Positions 38,248 through 48,375 of a stretch of 64,000 nucleotides of DNA are shown here, one piece after another (position 1 is the stretch's first letter; the number at the start of each line of letters is the position of its first letter). The DNA lies in contig NZ_KB455575.1 in NCBI RefSeq assembly GCF_000341735.1, positions 1,022,399-1,086,398 on the forward strand, given 5' to 3'. Source of the DNA: Methylotuvimicrobium buryatense 5G (lineage in GTDB: Bacteria; Pseudomonadota; Gammaproteobacteria; Methylococcales; Methylomonadaceae). A model generated the notes under the pieces. That model saw nothing but the letters and a program-made list of their open reading frames with translations. It was not told the origin of the DNA and searched no databases. The translations under genes were made by a program, and so were the position numbers.

Positions 38248-38517
38248 ATGAATAACAAACGTATATTAAAAATTGTGTATGAACGGCCCAATCATTTCAA
38301 ATCGTCCGATATGCGCTGTCGGACCACATGCGGTATGTTGGTGATTTCGAAGCTGGATAACGGAGAAGAGCGCATGCAACTTAAATTAGACACTATTCCT
38401 CTCGATTCGGATTTTACAGGTTGGTTTAACGTAATTTCAGGAGACCAAGAGCTAGAGGGATTTGATGCCGAATATGAATATCCGGTTTTAACGTCAATTA
38501 GAAATCAGATTATGTAA
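38248..38517 (+). CDS. Small protein of unknown function after cheW
   Basis: A soluble protein of 89 residues with no motif that I recognise. It contains two Cys close together (RCRTTCG) and an acidic C-terminal half. ATG 38248 is preceded by CTGGAG at a fitting distance, and the frame ends 63 bp before the IS remnant. It may be the last gene of the chemosensory operon or an independent gene. Coding status rests on the ribosome binding site and on codon use like that of its neighbours. Confidence 0.55.
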   Translation: MNNKRILKIVYERPNHFKSSDMRCRTTCGMLVISKLDNGEERMQLKLDTIPLDSDFTGWFNVISGDQELEGFDAEYEYPVLTSIRNQIM

Positions 38518-38614
38518 AAAATTATCCGTCGGTTCTTCTGGGTTTTCCGTTGTGATCGTAAAACAAAGGTAACGTAAAAAAGCTTTGGCTCATAGTGGAA
38601 TCCGGGGAGCTGTT

Positions 38615-39427
38615 TCACGCCACCAACAATTCAACCAGAGATTGTAATAACGCTTTGCCGCGTTTTGTGTTACGAATAAATTCAAAAAAGCCCAGATAGA
38701 GCGGTAGATATTCTTGAGAGATACCGCGATGAGGTCGCAACCAGGAGCGTAACAAAGACCAGAGCCCTTCCATGGTGTTGACATGGACTTCGTGAAAGTA
38801 TCGCCATCCTCGTCGCGCGCATACTCTCCGGCCCCATGGCAGACACTTTTTCGAATGTATTCCCATTGTTCAAGGCGATCATAAATCGTGTATTCATCGG
38901 TATAGATCAATGTACCGCTAGCAATCGTTTGTTGCACTTAAGGTTTGATGGTAGCTTGCTGAACATTCTCGACCATGTGAATGACGACTTGTCCGCCTCG
39001 CTGAATCATGCCGAATATTGGCGGCTTTTCCTTGGCCAAAGTCCCGCGTCCACGCGCGCCTTTTAATCGGTTACGCCGACCTTTACGCCCTTTTTTTTAC
39101 TTTAGCGGGCTGTCCTTTGTGGCCTGAGACCACATAGACTTCATCGCATTCCACTTCGCCTTCTAGAACCACCGTCGGTTTTTTAGCCACAATACCGGAG
39201 CGCAACTGGCGTGTCATTTGTTGCGCGTCCGATTCATTCAAGTCTAGTTCGCGCGCAATATCGGAATTCGACATGTTCAACCCCATGAAGTATAAGCAGA
39301 GTATCCAGGTTTTCAACGGTTGATGATGTCCAGCGAAAATCGTATGAGTTAAATCATCGAACTTGCGGTGACAGTCTTTACAACCATAACGTTGACGATC
39401 TGGCTGACTCTCGTCTTTAGGGATCGT
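38615..39427 (-). pseudogene. IS1595-like (ISXO2 type) transposase, broken
   Basis: The minus strand encodes, in pieces, an ISXO2-type transposase. A zinc-ribbon end (YGCKDCHRKFDDL) is followed by ILCLYFMGLNMSNSDIARELD, VECDEVYVVSGHKG (an Asp of the catalytic site), TLIYTDEYTIYDRL and EVHVNTMEGLWSLLRSWLRP. The frame shifts in a run of eight T at 39091-39098, stops at TAA 38940-38938 and shifts again near 38805. The first zinc-ribbon Cys pair is missing, so the 5' end is truncated as well. The gene cannot make an intact transposase. Confidence 0.85.
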
Positions 39428-39503
39428 TTTAAGTCAAGAGATGAATAGCATTAGCATGATATGCTTATTTTTCCGTTACGGAAGAATTGGAGTCTGATAC
39501 AAA

Positions 39504-41248
39504 ATGCAGAGTAGGGGTGTGGTGGCGGCAGGTCATGAGCAAACTGCAAAAGCAGCCGCTTATATTCTCGGCGAAGGAGGCAATGCTTTCGATGCGGTGA
39601 TTGCCGCGCATTTGGCGGCTTGTGTTGCTGAGCCGGTGTTATCCTCATTGGCCGGCGGCGGTTTTTTGATGGCCCGTACCGCGCCCGGCGGCACTGTGCT
39701 CTATGATTTTTTTGTTCAAACGCCGCTCTCCAAGCGCAGCGTCGATGACACGGACTTTTTTCCGATTTCCGCAGACTTCGGCACAGTTCGGCAGGAGTTT
39801 CATATCGGTTTGGGTTCGGTCGCGACGCCCGGTACTGTTAAAGGATTATTTGCGGTTCACCGGGAACTCGGTACGCTACCGATGACGGTTCTAGCCGAAC
39901 CCGCTATTGAACTGGCAAGAAATGGCGTCGTTATGAATGCCTTTCAATCCTATATTTTCGACATCGTCAAGGCCATTTATCTGAGTTATCCCGAAGCGAG
40001 CAATACCTTCGGCAGCAAAATGCACCAAGGCCAATTACTGCAACAAGGAGAATTATTATATCTGCCGGATTTTGCCGATTGTCTCGAGGTGCTGGTTCGG
40101 GAGGGCGAAGCATTTTTCTATCAGGGTGACATCGCCGCCGCTGCCGCACGGCTTTGCGCCGAACAAGGCGGCCATCTTGCTAGTGAAGATTTTAGGCATT
40201 ATCGAACGGTCAAACGAAAACCGTTGTCGATCGAATATCGCGGCGCCACCGTGCAAACCAATCCCGCTCCCAGTTCAGGCGGCACGTTGATAGCCTTTGC
40301 ACTACAATTGCTACAATCTTTCGATCTGTCCCGCTATCGTTGCGGCACGGCGTCGTATCTCGATTTATTGGCACAGGTTCAAGATCTGACCAATAAGGCA
40401 CGCGTCGACTCCTACCTGAACGGTAGCTCGTACCATCCGGGGGAGCATGTTCTGGATCCGGAAAATGTTGAAGCTTATCGAACGCGTATCAAACCCGCTC
40501 CGTTTTGTTCTAGGGGAACCACGCAAATCAGTGTCATCGACGGTTTAGGCAATATCGCCAGTCTTACTACCAGCAACGGGGAAGGATGCGGCGTGTTCAT
40601 CCAGGGCAAACGCATTAAAATAAATGCCATATCAATATGTTATGACTATTCAACCTAAGCTTGCAGAATATTTTATTTGTTAGTTTTTTATTTTGTGGCA
40701 ATAAAGGCTGCCGCTATGAAATTACTGAAAATACTACGCATTATAACCATTTGATTTTATATGTAGTTTTAATGCGTTTACCCTGCGTGTTCATCCCCGG
40801 CACAGGCATTCTGCTCAACAACATGCTGGGCGAAAAAGACCTCAACCCCAAGGGTTTTCATGATTGGCCACCTAATCAAAGAATGACCTCGATGATGGCG
40901 CCATGCATCGTGACGCTTTCGGACAAACGGCGTATTGCTTTGGGATCGGGCGGTTCCAATCGGCTCCGTACGGCAATACTGCAAGTATTAATTAACATAA
41001 TCGATTTTAAAATGCCGCTGGACCTGGCTGTCAGGCATCCGCGCATTCATCATGAAGCCGGGTTGCTCAGCATAGAGGGGGGCTTTGATAATAACGAGGT
41101 CGCCCGGCTTCTTGAACATTATTCGAACTATAAAGTCTGGAACAGCCGTAATCTATTCTTTGGAGGCACGCATTCGGTTAGTAGTTCACCGGACGGTTTT
41201 TTCGGCATCGGCGATCCGCGGCGGGGAGGCTACGCCTTGGAGATTTGA
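39504..41248 (+). pseudogene. ggt: Gamma-glutamyltransferase gene split by a 184-bp element
   Basis: The first part (39504-40601, 366 codons) begins MQSRGVVAAGHEQTAKAAAY and includes GGNAFDAVIAA, EPVLSSLAGGG and the catalytic Thr339 in RGTTQISVIDGLGN. It breaks off within NGEGCGVFI. After removal of 40602-40785 and one target copy, reading resumes in frame at 40796 with PGTGILLNNMLGEKDLNP and ends at 41248 (PRRGGYALEI). GGT cleaves gamma-glutamyl bonds such as that of glutathione. As it stands, translation runs into the insert and stops at 40658, so most of the small subunit is lost. No signal peptide is seen. A decayed IS lies just upstream. Confidence 0.92.
40602..40785. mobile_element. 184-bp non-autonomous element (MITE) inside ggt
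   Basis: Ends are CAGGGCAAACGCATTAAAA (40602-40620) and the complement of 40767-40785 (CAGGGTAAACGCATTAAAA), a 19-bp terminal inverted repeat with one mismatch. It is flanked by the direct repeat CGTGTTCATC at 40592-40601 and 40786-40795, a 10-bp target duplication. The interior is AT-rich and has no gene. The parent transposase is not in the window; no second copy of these ends was seen. Confidence 0.93.
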
Positions 41249-41356
41249 TAGCACACGTCGACTTTCTCGCTAAGCTTGATGAATTTCATGTGCTTCATGG
41301 CTAAACTGCCGAATTTTGATCTACGATGATGATACATTAATCGCGAGGAAAATTAG

Positions 41357-41800
41357 ATGTTTGACTCTTTAGACCGCCTCATCTTATTGGTCTGCATCTT
41401 AAGCATGACAGCCTGCACACATTGTATGCCCAAAACACTGATCACCATCGCGGATGCGAGAACGCATCAGGCTAAACTGCTTGATATTGGAGAGTTAGGA
41501 GATACGGAGGGGGATATTTTGACGTTCGATCAACCCTTACTCGATGAACAAGGTTCACGGATCGGTAATAATAGCGGCATGTGCATACGTACGCGCGTTG
41601 GCCATAGCTTCCAATGTCAATGGACCTTGACCATGAAGAACGGCAGTATTCAGGTGGCTGGGCGTGAATTCGATACAGGAACGTCAGCTATAGCGATTGT
41701 TGGCGGTACAGGCCAATATTCTGGCATCAGTGGGCAAATGGAGTCAGTTAACAATGGAGATGGTACTTTTACTCAAATTTTGCACTATTGGGTTCAATAA
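41357..41800 (+). CDS. Predicted lipoprotein, allene-oxide-cyclase-like barrel
   Basis: A protein of 147 residues. The N-terminus LILLVCILSMTAC is a lipoprotein signal with lipobox SMTAC, so Cys20 would be lipidated. The remainder is beta-rich with GDILTFDQPLLDE, GHSFQCQWTLTMKNGSI and VGGTGQYSGISGQM, a pattern of the allene oxide cyclase/dirigent-like barrel family. Bacterial members are poorly characterised, and enzymatic activity should not be assumed. The gene is isolated, with a family B repeat 30 bp downstream. Confidence 0.7.
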   Translation: MFDSLDRLILLVCILSMTACTHCMPKTLITIADARTHQAKLLDIGELGDTEGDILTFDQPLLDEQGSRIGNNSGMCIRTRVGHSFQCQWTLTMKNGSIQVAGREFDTGTSAIAIVGGTGQYSGISGQMESVNNGDGTFTQILHYWVQ

Positions 41801-41830
41801 CAACAAATTGCGCTGCTCGGATTTTGTATA

Positions 41831-41982
41831 CCCATCGCAGATTAAAATTCGGCACCAGGGTGTCCGTCAAAGGACGCCGTGAATACATCCCTGTAGGCTC
41901 TATGCCAGCTCCATGCTGGCAAAGCCTTTGTCGCACACCTTGGCGCCTCCTCAGGCACTGCCGAAATTTGAAGTGCGAAAGG
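41831..41982. repeat. Family B inverted-repeat element, copy B2 (reference copy)
   Basis: A 152-bp copy between TATA on the left and TATA on the right. The left end CCCATCGCAGATTAAAATTC and the complement of the right end (CCTTTCGCACTTCAAATTTC) are imperfect inverted repeats of about 23 bp. The centre has CCAGCTCCATGCTGG and GCCGTGAATACATCC. The rest of the 41801-42130 gap holds no recognised gene. Confidence 0.85.
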
Positions 41983-42130
41983 TATAGTGGTGCAGGCTTG
42001 AAATTCTTTTCGGTAAGCATACTTCCCTGTACGCCGAAACATTTCAACCGTGGCCGAAGCAAGCCGAAACCGCTTAGGCCAATCCGAAACGTTGGGGACG
42101 GGTTAAATAACCCGTCCCACAGGAAGGCAA

Positions 42131-43591
42131 TTAAAACAAATCCTCCCAAATACTATTCACTTTCTGAATAATTTCCTTGGACATCACGATCGGCCGCCCC
42201 CATTCGCGGTCGGTTTCGCCGGGCCATTTATTGGTGGCATCGAAACCGGCTTTTGAGCCTAATCCGGAGACCGGCGAGGCAAAATCGAGATAATCGATGG
42301 GTGTGTTGTCGAGCAGCGTGAAATCTCGGGTAGGATCCATGCGTGTGGTCATCGCCCAGATGACATCTTTCCATTCGCGCGGATTGACGTCGTCGTCGAC
42401 GACGATGACGAATTTTGTGTACATGAATTGGCGCAGGAACGACCAAAGCCCAAGCATGACGCGTTTAGCGTGGCCGGGGTATTGTTTCTTTATGCTGATG
42501 ACGGCCAAGCGATAAGAACAACCTTCGGGCGGTAGGTAGAAATCGACGATTTCAGGAAATTGTTTTTGCAGAATCGGCACGAAAACTTCGTTTAATGCCA
42601 CGCCCAGCACGGCCGGTTCATCGGGCGGTTTGCCGGTGTAGGTGCTGTGGTAAATCGGATCCCGGCGCTGTGTAATTTTTTCGATCGTAAACACCGGAAA
42701 TTCGTCGACTTCGTTGTAATAGCCGGTATGATCGCCGTAAGGACCTTCGGGCGCGGTTTCGTTTGGATAAATGAAACCTTCCAACACGATTTCGGCGCTG
42801 GCCGGCACTTGCAAGTTATTGCACAGGCAGTCGGCAAGTTCGGTTTTGCTGCCGCGCAGTAACCCGGCGAAGGCGTATTCGGACAGGCTGTCCGGTATCG
42901 GCGTGACGGCGCCTAATATCGTCGCGGGATCCGCGCCGAGCGCGACCGCGACCGGAAACGGTTCGCCGGGATGGGCTTCTTGCCATTCCTTGAAATCCAA
43001 AGCGCCGCCGCGATGCGCGAGCCAGCGCATGATGACTTTGTTCTTTGCGATGACTTGTTGCCGGTAAATACCCAGGTTCTGACGCTCCTTGTAGGGGCCT
43101 TTGGTTATCACCAGGGCCCAAGTTATTAACGGTGCGGCATCCTCGGGCCAGCAAGTTTGTATCGGATAGTTGCCTAAGTCGATTTCATCGCCTTCGAGCA
43201 CGACTTCCTGGCAGGGCGGCGATTTAACGATTTTCGGCGCCATGTTCAATACTTGTTTAAATACCGGGATTTTGTCGAGTGCATCACGAAAACCCTTCGG
43301 CGGTTCCGGTTCTTTTAAATAAGCTAAGAGTTTGCCGATTTCGCGCAGGGACTCGACTGAATCGGCGCCCATGCCCATCGCGACTCGATGCGGCGTGCCG
43401 AAGAGGTTGCCGAGCAGCGGTATCGAATGACCTTTCGGATTTTCGAAGAGCAGGGCAGGTCCTTCTTGTTGTAGCGTGCGATTACATATTTCGGTGATTT
43501 CGAGCACCGGGTCGGCCGGGTATTGAATTCGCTTCAATTCGCCTTGTTTTTCCAGTTGCGCGATGAAATCGCGCAGGTCGTGATACTTCAT
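42131..43591 (-). CDS. ubiD: UbiD 4-hydroxy-3-polyprenylbenzoate decarboxylase
   Basis: UbiD-type prenylated-FMN-dependent decarboxylase of 486 residues, acting in ubiquinone biosynthesis. The N-terminus [20 protein letters not shown] and segments such as [31 protein letters not shown] and [16 protein letters not shown] are characteristic, and the length equals that of the E. coli enzyme. Its ATG overlaps the stop of the oligopeptidase gene (ATGA), so the two are translationally coupled. The cofactor-supplying ubiX is not in the window. Confidence 0.95.
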   Translation of the reverse strand: MKYHDLRDFIAQLEKQGELKRIQYPADPVLEITEICNRTLQQEGPALLFENPKGHSIPLLGNLFGTPHRVAMGMGADSVESLREIGKLLAYLKEPEPPKGFRDALDKIPVFKQVLNMAPKIVKSPPCQEVVLEGDEIDLGNYPIQTCWPEDAAPLITWALVITKGPYKERQNLGIYRQQVIAKNKVIMRWLAHRGGALDFKEWQEAHPGEPFPVAVALGADPATILGAVTPIPDSLSEYAFAGLLRGSKTELADCLCNNLQVPASAEIVLEGFIYPNETAPEGPYGDHTGYYNEVDEFPVFTIEKITQRRDPIYHSTYTGKPPDEPAVLGVALNEVFVPILQKQFPEIVDFYLPPEGCSYRLAVISIKKQYPGHAKRVMLGLWSFLRQFMYTKFVIVVDDDVNPREWKDVIWAMTTRMDPTRDFTLLDNTPIDYLDFASPVSGLGSKAGFDATNKWPGETDREWGRPIVMSKEIIQKVNSIWEDLF

Positions 43592-45627
43592 GCAGCGATT
43601 CCGTTGTGTCTGAGCAGCGCGTCGATTTCGGGTTCCCGTCCGCGAAATTGGATGAACAATTCCATCGCGTCGTCGCTTCCGCCTTGTTCGAGAATGTTGG
43701 TCAAAAATGCATGACCGATGGTTTCATTGAAGATACCATGCTCTTCGAACATCGAAAAGGCGTCGCTGGATAGCACTTCGGCCCATTTGTAACTGTAATA
43801 GCCTGCCGCATAGCCCCCCGCGAAGATATGCGAAAAACTGTGCGCAAAGCGGTTAAACGGCGGCGGCGTAACCACAGCGACTTGTTTTCTGACTTGGTCG
43901 AGAATTTCGTAGATGCGCCCGCCCTTGGCCGGATCGTATTCTTTATGGATTCTCAAGTCGAATAGACTGAATTCGAGTTGCCGAACCATCATCATGCCGG
44001 ATTGAAAATTTTTCGCGGCGAGCATTTTATCGAATAGGCTGTCCGGCAGTTTGTCACCGGTTTGATAATGGCCTGAAATCAATTCCAGCGCGTCTTTTTC
44101 CCAGCACCAGTTTTCCATGAACTGACTCGGCAACTCCACCGCATCCCATTCGACGCCGCTGATGCCGGAAACGCCGAGATGGTCAACCTTGGTCAGCATG
44201 TGGTGCAGCCCATGTCCGAATTCGTGAAACAACGTCGTCACTTCGTCGTGGGTCAATAACGCAGGATCGTCGCCCGTCGGCGGAGTGAAGTTACAGGTTA
44301 GATACGCGACCGGCGTTTGGACTTCGCCTTGGTATTTTTTGCGGCTAACGCAGACATCCATCCAGGCGCCGCCGCGTTTTTTCGGGCGGGCATAGAGATC
44401 GGTATAAAACTGACCGCGAAGTTGTCCGTCGCGGTCGTGAATTTGATAGAAACGGACGTCTTTGTGCCAGCTGTCGAAATTGTCGATTTCGCTGATGTCG
44501 AGTCCGTAGAGTTTTTCGACGATTGCGAACAGGCCGGGCAAGACCCGGTCGATCGGAAAATAGGTTTTCACTTCTTCCTGTGAAAGTTGATAAAAATGCT
44601 GGCGCATTTTTTCCGAGTAATAACCGATATCCCAAGGCTGCAAGTCTTTTATTCCGTAGTGTTTCGCGGCGAATTCGCGCAGTTCGAATAAATCTTTGCG
44701 CGCTTGTCGCCAGGATTTATCGGCCAAGTCCTCGAGAAAGCCGATGACCTGGTTGGGACTGTCGGCCATTTTGGTGGTCAGGGATAATTCGGCGTAGTTG
44801 TCATAACCTAAAAGGCGTGCTTTTTCATGCCGTAGCGCCAGAATTTGTTCCATGATTTGGCTATTGTCCCAGCGTCCCGCGTGCGGTCCGAGATCGGATG
44901 CACGCGTGACGAAGGCTTCGTAATGTTCGCGGCGCAACGCACGGCTGTCGGCATAGGTCATCACGGCTTGGAATGACGGAAATTGCAGCGTAATCATCCA
45001 GCCGCTTTGTTGATTGGCCTGAGCGGTTTGTTTGGCTTGTACCAATGCCGATTTCGGTAGGCCGGCTAGGTCATCGCTATCGGTGATCAGTTTGCTCCAG
45101 GCATTGGTCGCATCCATCAGATTTTCTTCGAAGCGGGAAGTCAGCTTCGATAGTTCTTGGCTGATTTCTTTGTAGCGTTGTTTCTTGGCCGGCTCCAAGT
45201 CTATGCCGGACAGTTTAAAATCTCGCAAAGCATTGGCGACGATTTTTTTCTGGGCCTTGTCATGGCTTTGAAATTCCTCGCTTTGTGCGATCGCTTGATA
45301 GGCTTTGAATAGAGCTTCGTTTTGGCCCATTTCGGTCGAATAATCGCTGAGCATCGGTAAGCAAGCGTTATAGGCCTCACGAAGCTGTTCGCTGTTGACC
45401 ACCGAATTCATATGGCTGACTGGAGACCAGGCTTTGTTGAGCTTGTCTTCGGCGTTTTCGATCGGCTCGATCAAGTTTTCCCAGCTATATTGGTCGGTGG
45501 CCTTGAGGTGCCGATCGACCGTCGCGCGCGCGTCTGACAGTAATTTTTCGACGGCGGGTACGACATGTTCGGGTTTAATTTCGGAGAAATGAGGCAAAGT
45601 GTTATCGGTCAGTAATGGGTTGTTCAT
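43588..45627 (-). CDS. prlC: Oligopeptidase A (M3 metallopeptidase)
   Basis: Zinc peptidase of about 679 residues that degrades short cytoplasmic peptides, including cleaved signal peptides. The zinc motif is [12 protein letters not shown] (HExxH). [17 protein letters not shown] and [16 protein letters not shown] are typical of M3A peptidases. I place the start at the Met of [17 protein letters not shown] (45627); the frame is open to 45669 but the extra 14 residues overlap the upstream gene. It is part of a minus-strand operon with the HDOD genes upstream and ubiD downstream. Confidence 0.95.
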   Translation of the reverse strand: MNNPLLTDNTLPHFSEIKPEHVVPAVEKLLSDARATVDRHLKATDQYSWENLIEPIENAEDKLNKAWSPVSHMNSVVNSEQLREAYNACLPMLSDYSTEMGQNEALFKAYQAIAQSEEFQSHDKAQKKIVANALRDFKLSGIDLEPAKKQRYKEISQELSKLTSRFEENLMDATNAWSKLITDSDDLAGLPKSALVQAKQTAQANQQSGWMITLQFPSFQAVMTYADSRALRREHYEAFVTRASDLGPHAGRWDNSQIMEQILALRHEKARLLGYDNYAELSLTTKMADSPNQVIGFLEDLADKSWRQARKDLFELREFAAKHYGIKDLQPWDIGYYSEKMRQHFYQLSQEEVKTYFPIDRVLPGLFAIVEKLYGLDISEIDNFDSWHKDVRFYQIHDRDGQLRGQFYTDLYARPKKRGGAWMDVCVSRKKYQGEVQTPVAYLTCNFTPPTGDDPALLTHDEVTTLFHEFGHGLHHMLTKVDHLGVSGISGVEWDAVELPSQFMENWCWEKDALELISGHYQTGDKLPDSLFDKMLAAKNFQSGMMMVRQLEFSLFDLRIHKEYDPAKGGRIYEILDQVRKQVAVVTPPPFNRFAHSFSHIFAGGYAAGYYSYKWAEVLSSDAFSMFEEHGIFNETIGHAFLTNILEQGGSDDAMELFIQFRGREPEIDALLRHNGIAA

Positions 45628-45643
45628 GTGTTTTGGGTATCGA

Positions 45644-47020
45644 TCAAGAAAGAATTTGCATCGCCGCATCGATGCGCTGCCGCGCTTTGTGCAGGATATG
45701 CAGTGAAAAGTCCGGCGTCAATTTACCGTTGTTCAATTTGGTGTATGCAGGAATCGAATTGATATAGGGTAGTTCTTTATCATGTTGAATGCCGATATAG
45801 CTGTGTAATTTAGCCAGTATGATAATGTCGATCAGCGTCAGATTATCGCCGCTGTCATAATACCAGTCTTCGGCGTGTTGCGGAATTTGCTGAAGTTCTT
45901 CAGAAAAACCGAGGGTATGCAAGACTAATTTTCCTATTGGGGCTCTTAAAACCGGGATTGCCTCATTCAGTTCCGAGCGATTTTTATAGTGCTCAGGGTG
46001 TTGTTCGGCAAAATGAAGCAAAGGGATGATGCCGATATCGCTGATTAATCCCGCTAATAATGCGTCTTCGGGGTTAACCCGGCCGCTTTCCTGGGCCAAT
46101 ATAAAACTCAGGCTCGAAATGTAAAGGCTGTTTTTCCAAAGCGATTGCATGGCGGCAAGCAAGTGTTCGTTTTGACATCGAAACATTTGCTTGAGTCCGA
46201 TGCCCATCACTAGCTGACGCGTGGCGTTTAAGCCAAGACGTGTAACCGCTTCCTGGCAATTGGTGACCGGCGAAATTGGAGAGTAAAGAGGGCTGTTGGC
46301 GATCTGGACTAGCTTGGTGGCGATTGGCGGGTCGATTTGAATAATTTTAGCGGCTTCGCGGATATCAATCTCGAATTCCATCGCTTGCTTGAGCTTTAGA
46401 GCGACTGCGGGTAAAGAAGGCAAGGTTAGCTTGTTTTCGCGGTAAATTCGGGAAAAGTCGGCAAAAAAAACGTTATCTTCGATTTGTTTAGGCAGGTCGA
46501 TATCGATCAGTTCTAGGTGCGTTGCATCCGCTTTACTTTGCTCAGTCCACAATTTAATGAGCTCTGCCGAGACTTCGATGATCTCAACATCGGTTTTGGC
46601 GATTGCCGTAGCGCCAATAACTTTGCCGCTGTTAATCGGTAAATGCGACAGCGGCGAATCGGCGCTCATTTGATAGATGCTTTCGCAGTCCGGCGTCAAT
46701 TCGAGTGTTCCTTTGTGCAAATAAAGCACTTTGCCATTATTGCCTTGCCCCCTTACGAAAATCGTAGCTCCGGCCCGATAACAGTTTGTCCGTTGCTGCA
46801 AAAGCTCGATTGCTGCATCGTTAAGATTTCTTATCGGCACGAATTGTTTGAGTATTTCGACTGGCTGTTTTATGCGGCTTGTTTTGAAAGGTTTATCGCA
46901 GGCTAAAATAGGATCCGCAGCCGTAACGGGACGGTTTTCAACATGTTCCTGTGGATCGTTTTTAGACTCGGAAGGCTTGGATGTAAAACGACCGATTAAA
47001 TGGAAAAACCAATTGGGCAT
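45644..47020 (-). CDS. Cyclic-nucleotide-binding and HDOD domain protein 3
   Basis: This 458-residue protein has a cNMP-binding-like beta barrel (about 70-170: AGATIFVRGQGNNGKVLYLH) followed by an HDOD domain (about 195-430: LPSLPAVALKLKQAMEFE, IIQIDPPIATKLVQIANSPL, EDALLAGLISDIGIIPLLHF). HDOD resembles HD hydrolases but is generally catalytically inert and mediates signalling. It is third in a row of three paralogues spaced 3-5 bp apart. Inducer and partners are unknown. The conserved HD pair is not kept (SDIG), in line with HDOD. Confidence 0.88.
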   Translation of the reverse strand: MPNWFFHLIGRFTSKPSESKNDPQEHVENRPVTAADPILACDKPFKTSRIKQPVEILKQFVPIRNLNDAAIELLQQRTNCYRAGATIFVRGQGNNGKVLYLHKGTLELTPDCESIYQMSADSPLSHLPINSGKVIGATAIAKTDVEIIEVSAELIKLWTEQSKADATHLELIDIDLPKQIEDNVFFADFSRIYRENKLTLPSLPAVALKLKQAMEFEIDIREAAKIIQIDPPIATKLVQIANSPLYSPISPVTNCQEAVTRLGLNATRQLVMGIGLKQMFRCQNEHLLAAMQSLWKNSLYISSLSFILAQESGRVNPEDALLAGLISDIGIIPLLHFAEQHPEHYKNRSELNEAIPVLRAPIGKLVLHTLGFSEELQQIPQHAEDWYYDSGDNLTLIDIIILAKLHSYIGIQHDKELPYINSIPAYTKLNNGKLTPDFSLHILHKARQRIDAAMQILS

Positions 47021-47023
47021 ACG

Positions 47024-48370
47024 TCAAGCCAGAAAGTATTTCATTGTTTCGTTAATTTGTTGTTTGGCATCTTGCAATATTTGCAGTGACTGTTCAGGTG
47101 TCAATAATTGAGAATCCAGCTTTTGAAATGCCGGCAAAGTATTGATTAAAGGCAGTTCAACCCTGTACTCATACTGTGTCAATAAGAAATGGAATTTAGC
47201 CAACAGCACAATATCGCTTAGGTTTAAGGCTTCGCCGGAATGATCGAACCAGTTGCTTACTTTTACCGGAACTGTTTTGAGATTATCAGGAAACTCCCAT
47301 CTTTCCAAAATGATTGAGCCAATTTGGCCTTGCAATGTCTTGATGCATTGGTCAAGATCACTCACTGTGAAAGCACTTTCCGGCAATTGGTCGGCAAACA
47401 TTAACATGGGTAGGGTGCCGATATTATGCAGCAGTCCGGCCAGCAGGGCTTCTTCCGGGTTGACTTGGCGAGTCAAGTTTGCCAGCGTATAGCTAATGCA
47501 AGAAACCTTAATACTTTGTGCCCAATTTTCCTGAATACGTTTCTTAATCGTAGGTTTTTCGCTTTTTATCAGGTTTTTCATGCTGATCGCTGTAACCAGG
47601 TTCATGGTATTTTTAAACCCCAATCGATTAACCGCATCATGACAGTTTGTAATTGGGTTGAGTGTTCGATATACCGGGCTATTGACGATTTGAATTAATT
47701 TTGCCGCGATAAACGGATCCATGTTGACGATCTTGACGACTTCGGCAATGCCGATGTCTTGCATTGCCGATCGCCTAAGCTTGAAAGCGACATCGGGAAA
47801 GCTGGGAATTTTTAAATCGCGTTGCTGAAAATGCTCGTAAAAGCGGAGGAAAAATGGATTGTTTTGTAGCGAATCGGAGGCAAGTAACGGGTCATTTAAC
47901 GGGTTAATCGGGTTACGGTTAAGTAGTAATACGGTTTTTGGAATATAGATGACCGTAACATTCGATTTAGCGATGGCGGTAAACTGGTGAAAATCCCCGC
48001 TCGATAATGGAAACAATGCTTTTAGAATGGCTTCGTTAATTTCTTGCCCAATACCGCTGGCCGTTTCTAAATACACCGTACCTTTGCACAGATAAACGAG
48101 TGCATCGACCTCGGTACCGCGAATGAAAAGGGCAGCCCCCGGGGCGAAACTTTCGGTGCGAATTTTTAAAGCCTGTATCTCTTCTTCGGTTAACAGTTGC
48201 CCTAAAGGCATTAACCGTTTAAGAAAATTAACCGGAATTCTAACCGGTTTAATGTTGTTTCTTGAGTGATTTTCTCTTGAAAGCTGTATTTCAGCCGTTA
48301 TCGATTGTTCCCTTTTGGGAGCTTGCTTAGGCTTTGGAATAGGTCTTTTTTTAAATAAATTCAGTAGCAT
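47024..48370 (-). CDS. Cyclic-nucleotide-binding and HDOD domain protein 2
   Basis: This 448-residue paralogue has a cNMP-binding-like domain (about 65-165: GAALFIRGTEVDALVYLCKG) and an HDOD domain (about 190-425: IPSFPDVAFKLRRSAMQD, IVNMDPFIAAKLIQIVNSPV, EEALLAGLLHNIGTLPMLMF). The N-terminus is rich in Lys and Pro. It is similar in layout and length to the genes on both sides but clearly diverged, so the triplication is old. The domain pair suggests that a nucleotide or other small ligand tunes a protein-protein output. Confidence 0.88.
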   Translation of the reverse strand: MLLNLFKKRPIPKPKQAPKREQSITAEIQLSRENHSRNNIKPVRIPVNFLKRLMPLGQLLTEEEIQALKIRTESFAPGAALFIRGTEVDALVYLCKGTVYLETASGIGQEINEAILKALFPLSSGDFHQFTAIAKSNVTVIYIPKTVLLLNRNPINPLNDPLLASDSLQNNPFFLRFYEHFQQRDLKIPSFPDVAFKLRRSAMQDIGIAEVVKIVNMDPFIAAKLIQIVNSPVYRTLNPITNCHDAVNRLGFKNTMNLVTAISMKNLIKSEKPTIKKRIQENWAQSIKVSCISYTLANLTRQVNPEEALLAGLLHNIGTLPMLMFADQLPESAFTVSDLDQCIKTLQGQIGSIILERWEFPDNLKTVPVKVSNWFDHSGEALNLSDIVLLAKFHFLLTQYEYRVELPLINTLPAFQKLDSQLLTPEQSLQILQDAKQQINETMKYFLA

Positions 48371-48375
48371 AGTAT

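Noticed and set aside
40661-41248. Separate plus-strand gene of 195 residues
   Set aside because: Its C-terminal 150 residues are the small-subunit part of gamma-glutamyltransferase; the first part is translated from the inserted 184-bp element.
41769-42171. Open frames of about 126 codons on both strands
   Set aside because: They run through the non-coding family B repeat and recur with its copies; no ribosome binding site or protein pattern.
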